21,899 nt of DNA from a virus: the IMG/VR virus record IMGVR_UViG_3300009103_000174, positions 1 through 21,899 of that record; one strand, 5' to 3'. This document shows positions 18,375-21,899 of the stretch, piece by piece. Every line of letters begins with the position of its first letter. The stretch's first letter is position 1. Under the pieces are notes generated by a model. The model was not told where the DNA came from and made no database searches. It saw only the letters and a program-made list of their open reading frames with translations. Position numbers and translations under genes: made by a program.

Positions 18375-19886
18375 ATGGAGAATAAATTTAGTTCTCTCTT
18401 TTCCGGCCTTGAACGCGCCCACGGTACATACGAAATAAAAGATTCCCGTGCCGATGGTAAACTGACGGGCAAGGCTATAACGGTAAGAGAAAACGTTACT
18501 ATACAAAAATGGAAAGACCACTTAGACGGGGTCAAAGGTCTAGGAATCATTCCTATTAATGATGAATCCAAAGTAAAATTTGGTGCCATTGATGTTGATG
18601 ATTATAAAGGTCTTAATCTAAAAGAATTATCTAAGAAAATATTTACTTTAAAATTACCATTCATTCCCTGTAGATCAAAATCAGGAGGAGTTCATTTATA
18701 TTTATTTTGTAAAGATTGGATTCCTGCTTCTATAATGAAACATAAATTAGAAGAATTATCATCTACTCTAGGCTTTGGAGGATGTGAAGTCTTTCCAAAA
18801 CAAATTCAAATATTAGCTGAAAGAGGAGATGTAGGTGGTTGGATTAATATGCCATATTTTAATTGCAAAAATACAGATAGATTTGCAATACATAATGGAA
18901 ATAATCTTTCACTTGAACAGTTCTTAGAGTTAGCTGAATCAAAACTACTAACACAAGAGGAGGTAGAAAAATTAAAGATTCCTGTTAACTCTGAGTTAAA
19001 GGAAGGACCTCCTTGTTTGCAAGTCTTAACACAACAAGGTTTTCCTGAAGGGACCAGAAATAATGGCTTATTTAATTTAGCTGTCTATACTAGGAAAGCA
19101 TATCCTGATACATGGCAAGCTAAGATTGAAGAGTTCAATATTAAGTACATGGACCCTCCCTTAAAAAGTACTGAGGTTTTAGAGGTTATAAAATCTGCAA
19201 GCAAAAAAACTTATCAGTACACGTGTAGCCGGGCTCCTATTGCGCCGCATTGCAATTCATCCGTTTGTAAACTCCGAAAGCATGGGATCGGAAATGATGG
19301 ACGTATGCCGGCTATACATTCTTTAACTAAATATAATTCTAATCCTCCTATCTGGTTTCTAGATATAGAGGGAAGTGGGAGAATAGATTTAGATACGGAT
19401 GATTTACAGAACCAGAGGAGATTTCAGAAAAGGTGCATGGAAAAATTAAATATGATGCCGGCAAAAATGAATGATAATTCATGGAATCAGCTCATTAACC
19501 ATTTATTTGAGAATCTAAATGTGATAGAAGCTCCTATAGATGCTAGTTCTGTTGGTCAATTATTTGAACTTATAGAAAGATTTTGTACTAGTAGAGCACA
19601 AGCATTAAGTAAGGACGAAATATTACTTGGGAAACCGTGGACCGAGGATAACAAGCACTATTTCAGAATTTCAGATTTGATGGCGTATTTTGATCGTCAG
19701 CATTTTAGGGAATTTAAAGTACATCAAGTTACATCGTACTTAAAGCAACGAAAAGCTGAACATCATTTTTGGAACATAAAAGGAAAAGGAGTTAATTTAT
19801 GGTCATTACCTGCTTTTGCTAAACAAGAGAACGGCCATGATGTACCTAAGGATGTAGAAGATGACAAGGAAGAAGTACCGTTTTAA
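18375..19886 (+). CDS. Archaeo-eukaryotic-type (AEP) primase
   Basis: A 503-residue protein with a primase/polymerase domain of the AEP superfamily, close to the TOTE-type primases. Motif I is FGAIDVDDYKG (69-79; Asp73, Asp75), motif II is RSKSGGVHLYLF (100-111; His107), and EVFPKQ (137-142) is also typical. Four Cys follow: Cys213 in PPCL, then Cys283, Cys292 and Cys297 in a CSRAPIAPHCNSSVC pattern, probably a metal site. The C-terminal 170 residues are helical with a basic YLKQRKAEHHFW segment and an acidic end. No helicase domain is fused; the helicase is a separate gene downstream. It makes primers for the family A polymerase. ATG 18375 follows GGAGG. The N-terminal 200 nt and the Cys region are richer in GC than the rest. 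Confidence 0.8.
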   Translation: MENKFSSLFSGLERAHGTYEIKDSRADGKLTGKAITVRENVTIQKWKDHLDGVKGLGIIPINDESKVKFGAIDVDDYKGLNLKELSKKIFTLKLPFIPCRSKSGGVHLYLFCKDWIPASIMKHKLEELSSTLGFGGCEVFPKQIQILAERGDVGGWINMPYFNCKNTDRFAIHNGNNLSLEQFLELAESKLLTQEEVEKLKIPVNSELKEGPPCLQVLTQQGFPEGTRNNGLFNLAVYTRKAYPDTWQAKIEEFNIKYMDPPLKSTEVLEVIKSASKKTYQYTCSRAPIAPHCNSSVCKLRKHGIGNDGRMPAIHSLTKYNSNPPIWFLDIEGSGRIDLDTDDLQNQRRFQKRCMEKLNMMPAKMNDNSWNQLINHLFENLNVIEAPIDASSVGQLFELIERFCTSRAQALSKDEILLGKPWTEDNKHYFRISDLMAYFDRQHFREFKVHQVTSYLKQRKAEHHFWNIKGKGVNLWSLPAFAKQENGHDVPKDVEDDKEEVPF

Positions 19887-19899
19887 AAGAAAAGGTGAT

Positions 19900-20160
19900 A
19901 TGGCTGAGGCAGATACTTACGCCCAAGTTGAAGTAACTTGGATTGATCCTATGTCTGATTCATCGTGGTTAGAGATTAAAGAATTTTTAAAAATGAAACC
20001 TGCAACATGCAAAACAACTGGAAGATTATACACTAGAAAAGATAGTTGTACTTATATTTTTGGTGATTGGTCTAGTGATAAGGAAGGAAATATAGATACA
20101 GTCGGAAATGTTACAGTGATTCCAAATAGTTTAATAAAAGAAATTAAGGTAAAGAAATGA
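19900..20160 (+). CDS. Conserved small phage protein, 86 residues
   Basis: The start at ATG 19900 follows AAAAGGTGAT and gives MAEADTYAQVEVTWIDPMSD. ATG 19861, inside the primase gene, is an inferior alternative. The pattern VTWIDPMSDSSWLEIKEF, then ATCKTTGRLYTR, then NVTVIPNSLIKEIKV is shared by many small phage proteins of unknown function, often with WxD...SW...C.(S/T).G and ending IP...I..I. A small beta-barrel-like fold is probable. It starts a train of coupled microproteins: its stop overlaps the next start as ATGA. Confidence 0.68.
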   Translation: MAEADTYAQVEVTWIDPMSDSSWLEIKEFLKMKPATCKTTGRLYTRKDSCTYIFGDWSSDKEGNIDTVGNVTVIPNSLIKEIKVKK

Positions 20161-20246
20161 ATAGAGATAAAATTTTTATAATTATATTTTTAACACTTAG
20201 CTCTATTATAATATTATCCTTATATATGTTGGTGACAATTCAATGA
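20157..20246 (+). CDS. Membrane microprotein, 29 residues
   Basis: The frame MNRDKIFIIIFLTLSSIIIL and a short end (SLYMLVTIQ) forms one transmembrane helix after a charged N-terminus. It begins and ends in ATGA overlaps with its neighbours, which is the main evidence that it is translated. Function unknown. Confidence 0.55.
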   Translation: MNRDKIFIIIFLTLSSIIILSLYMLVTIQ

Positions 20247-20413
20247 CCGTAACAAATAAGGAGGCAGAGAAATTTGATGAACAATTAGAAAAATTAAGAA
20301 AAGAAAAAGAAAGAGAATTATTAATGAAAAAATTTAAAGAGAAAGGTGGGCAAGTAGAAAAATTAAAACCTCAAAGAATAACTGCTCAAATGAAAAGAGA
20401 TGCTAAAATATGA
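20243..20413 (+). CDS. Charged microprotein, 56 residues
   Basis: A highly charged, helical protein (EAEKFDEQLEKLRKEKEREL in residues 7-26, then LMKKFKEKGGQVEKLKPQRI) with no hydrophobic stretch. ATG 20243 and TGA 20413 both lie in ATGA overlaps. It may bind nucleic acid or pair with the coiled-coil protein two genes later. Not recognised. Confidence 0.6.
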   Translation: MTVTNKEAEKFDEQLEKLRKEKERELLMKKFKEKGGQVEKLKPQRITAQMKRDAKI

Positions 20414-20496
20414 AAACAATTAAAAAACATTGGGGTTGGACTTGCGTTATAATTTGGGCTTGCTGTTTTGTAACACATTTATGGTATATATTATGA
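20410..20496 (+). CDS. Membrane microprotein, 28 residues
   Basis: The frame MKTIKKHWGWTCVIIWACCF, then VTHLWYIL, has a basic start and one hydrophobic helix rich in Trp and Cys (Cys12, Cys18, Cys19). It is flanked by ATGA overlaps on both sides. Function unknown. Confidence 0.52.
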   Translation: MKTIKKHWGWTCVIIWACCFVTHLWYIL

Positions 20497-20783
20497 GTAA
20501 TAATTACGAAGAACTTTTAAAAATGTGGAGAGAGGAAAAAAAGAAAAGACAAGAAGCTGAGGGAGAACTATCTATTGTTAAAGCTACAACTGTTCATAAC
20601 TCCCCTGAAATGAGAGATACTAAAAAAGAATTAGAAGAAGTAAAAAATGATAACAAAAGATTAGCTTTACAGGTTGAAGATCAAAAAGACTTAAATAAAT
20701 TTCATCGAAAATTAAATGGAAAATTACAAACTGAATTAACAGAGAGCCAGAAAAAAGAATGTAAATGCAACACCAAAACTTAA
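20493..20783 (+). CDS. Coiled-coil protein, 96 residues
   Basis: Starting at ATG 20493 (ATGA overlap), the protein MSNNYEELLKMWREEKKKRQ continues with heptad-like Lys/Glu/Leu sequence nearly to the end, broken around VKATTVHNSPEM (about residues 29-40), and ends KECKCNTKT. A longer frame to the left, from a TTG at 20430, is unlikely because it would run through the preceding microprotein. It overlaps the helicase start by 19 nt and may assist the helicase or primase. Confidence 0.66.
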   Translation: MSNNYEELLKMWREEKKKRQEAEGELSIVKATTVHNSPEMRDTKKELEEVKNDNKRLALQVEDQKDLNKFHRKLNGKLQTELTESQKKECKCNTKT

Positions 20784-21899
20784 ATATTATACTAGGACCA
20801 CCCGGCACAGGAAAGACAACAAAACTTTTAAGCCTTGTTGAGCGTCATCTTTCTGAGGGGATACGCCCAGAACATATAGGGTATTTAGCATTTACTAAAA
20901 AAGCTGCTGATGAAGCTGCAGAAAGAGCTTTCATAAAATTTGATTATACTAAGGATGATCTTCCTTATTTTAGAACCATTCATAGTCTTTGTTTCAGACA
21001 ACTTAATTTAAAACGAAGTGATGTAATGACCAAGACACATTATCAAGAGCTTGGAGAAATGTTGGGGTTAGAAGTTGATGGCGGAACTGATATGGGTGAA
21101 GGTCAGATCTTTGGTATGAAGACAGGAGATAAGTTATTCTTCTTAGAAAATCTATCTAGAGTTAAACAAATTTCTTTGCAGATGGCTTATAATAAATATA
21201 ATGATGATGACGTTCAGTGGTTTGAATTAGAAAGATTACAAAGAGCACTAGTTAAATATAAAGAAAAAAGAAAGATAATTGATTATACAGATATGCTTGT
21301 TAAATGTCTGAATATTAAATCATTTCCTAAATTAAGAATCTTATTTGTGGATGAAGCACAAGACTTATCAAAAATACAGTGGGATATAATAAATGAAATT
21401 GGAAAAGATACTGAAGTAATATATGTAGCTGGGGATGATGATCAAGCTATATACCGATGGGCAGGCGCTGATGTTGATCAATTTATAGGGTTAGAAGGAA
21501 TTAGTACTGTTTTAAATAAATCATATAGAGTTCCAACTTCGATATGGGAATTAGCAACTAAATTAAGTGTTAGAATTAAGTCAAGAATACCTAAAGAATT
21601 TAAACCTAGAGAAGAAAAAGGAGAAGTAAGATATTATATGGACCCTGAAGATGTAGATTTATCTAAAGATTCCTGGTACTTACTAGCTCGGAATGGATAC
21701 ATGTTAGGTCAATTAGAAAATATCTGTATTAAAAACGGTTATCCATTTACTATCGTAGGACGAAGGTCACCATTGAACGCTGAGGCTTTGCAAGCAATAC
21801 GCTTTTGGACACGATTGTCCAAGGGTGAGTCCATTGTGGGGAGCGGCATTAAGTTAATATATAAATATATGGTGACCCGCTGTCCGCGTGGAATTAACC
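20765..21899 (+). CDS. Superfamily 1 DNA helicase, UvrD/Rep type (runs off right edge)
   Basis: The frame from ATG 20765 is open to the end of the window (378 codons). Motifs in order: Q-motif region MQHQNLNIILG, Walker A GPPGTGKTT (11-19), motif Ia LAFTKKAADEA (about 49-59), FRTIHSLCF (motif Ib, about 76-84), Walker B LFVDEAQDLS, motif III VAGDDDQAIYRWAGAD, and motif IV LNKSYRVP. This is a 3'-5' UvrD/Rep-type or related phage helicase that would unwind DNA for the polymerase and primase. The C-terminal motifs V and VI lie beyond the edge. A weak AAAGAA precedes the ATG, which overlaps the coiled-coil gene. The last 120 nt are richer in GC. Confidence 0.92.
   Translation, partial: MQHQNLNIILGPPGTGKTTKLLSLVERHLSEGIRPEHIGYLAFTKKAADEAAERAFIKFDYTKDDLPYFRTIHSLCFRQLNLKRSDVMTKTHYQELGEMLGLEVDGGTDMGEGQIFGMKTGDKLFFLENLSRVKQISLQMAYNKYNDDDVQWFELERLQRALVKYKEKRKIIDYTDMLVKCLNIKSFPKLRILFVDEAQDLSKIQWDIINEIGKDTEVIYVAGDDDQAIYRWAGADVDQFIGLEGISTVLNKSYRVPTSIWELATKLSVRIKSRIPKEFKPREEKGEVRYYMDPEDVDLSKDSWYLLARNGYMLGQLENICIKNGYPFTIVGRRSPLNAEALQAIRFWTRLSKGESIVGSGIKLIYKYMVTRCPRGIN

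Noticed and set aside
19258-19276. GTTTACAAACGGAT on the minus strand, matching promoter 1 over 14 bases
   Set aside because: It lies in the Cys region of the primase gene in the antisense direction and lacks a -10; the half-palindrome GTTTGTAAAC makes a chance match likelier.

Overview
This window is part of the genome of a tailed, probably podovirus-like double-stranded DNA phage. The structural genes include a long portal of the head-to-tail connector type found in short-tailed phages (Bbp-like), a Bbp19-like small protein, a scaffold and a capsid protein. The replication genes are phage-type. The DNA is AT-rich, genes are packed with 1-4 nt overlaps, and many conserved but unnamed proteins resemble those of marine podoviruses. 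No host can be named from the sequence, and no integrase, lysis gene, tRNA or CRISPR array is visible.

Layout. Positions 1-5824 read on the minus strand and form the late packaging and head module. In transcription order it holds a small secreted or lipoprotein candidate, a short unknown protein, a 16-codon micro-ORF, a TerS-like protein, TerL, a proline-rich linker protein, the portal, a Bbp19-like protein, the scaffold, a structured leader, and the capsid protein cut by the window edge. Positions 5825-6287 are the divergent control region. It contains a GC-rich inverted-repeat block and, pointing toward the late genes, a near copy of the SP6 RNA polymerase promoter. Positions 6288-10676 on the plus strand are the early region: small unknown proteins and membrane microproteins, several with their own promoter and terminator. 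Eight promoters share a TYYGTTTACA -35 box with 16-17 nt spacing to the -10. A DUF932 protein sits here, together with two strongly structured non-coding stretches (7736-7827 and 9383-9566).

Positions 10693-14242 form a tightly overlapping nucleotide-metabolism cassette: an SAM methyltransferase, a MazG-like pyrophosphatase, a dNMP kinase fused to a uracil-DNA-glycosylase-like domain, a thymidylate-synthase-fold enzyme carrying the Asp that marks dCMP hydroxymethylases and methylases, and a dCMP deaminase. Read together these look like a pathway that removes dCTP and makes a 5-substituted cytosine nucleotide for phage DNA. Positions 14133-21899 are the replication module: family A DNA polymerase (Leu at the Pol I 762 position), a conserved unknown protein, a PD-(D/E)XK nuclease, three conserved phage proteins (one a possible ssDNA-binding protein), an archaeo-eukaryotic-type primase, a train of ATGA-coupled microproteins, and a superfamily 1 helicase cut by the right edge.

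The most interesting points are the predicted cytosine-modification cassette with its kinase-UDG fusion, the two-promoter-class transcription programme, and three unexplained structured RNA candidates.
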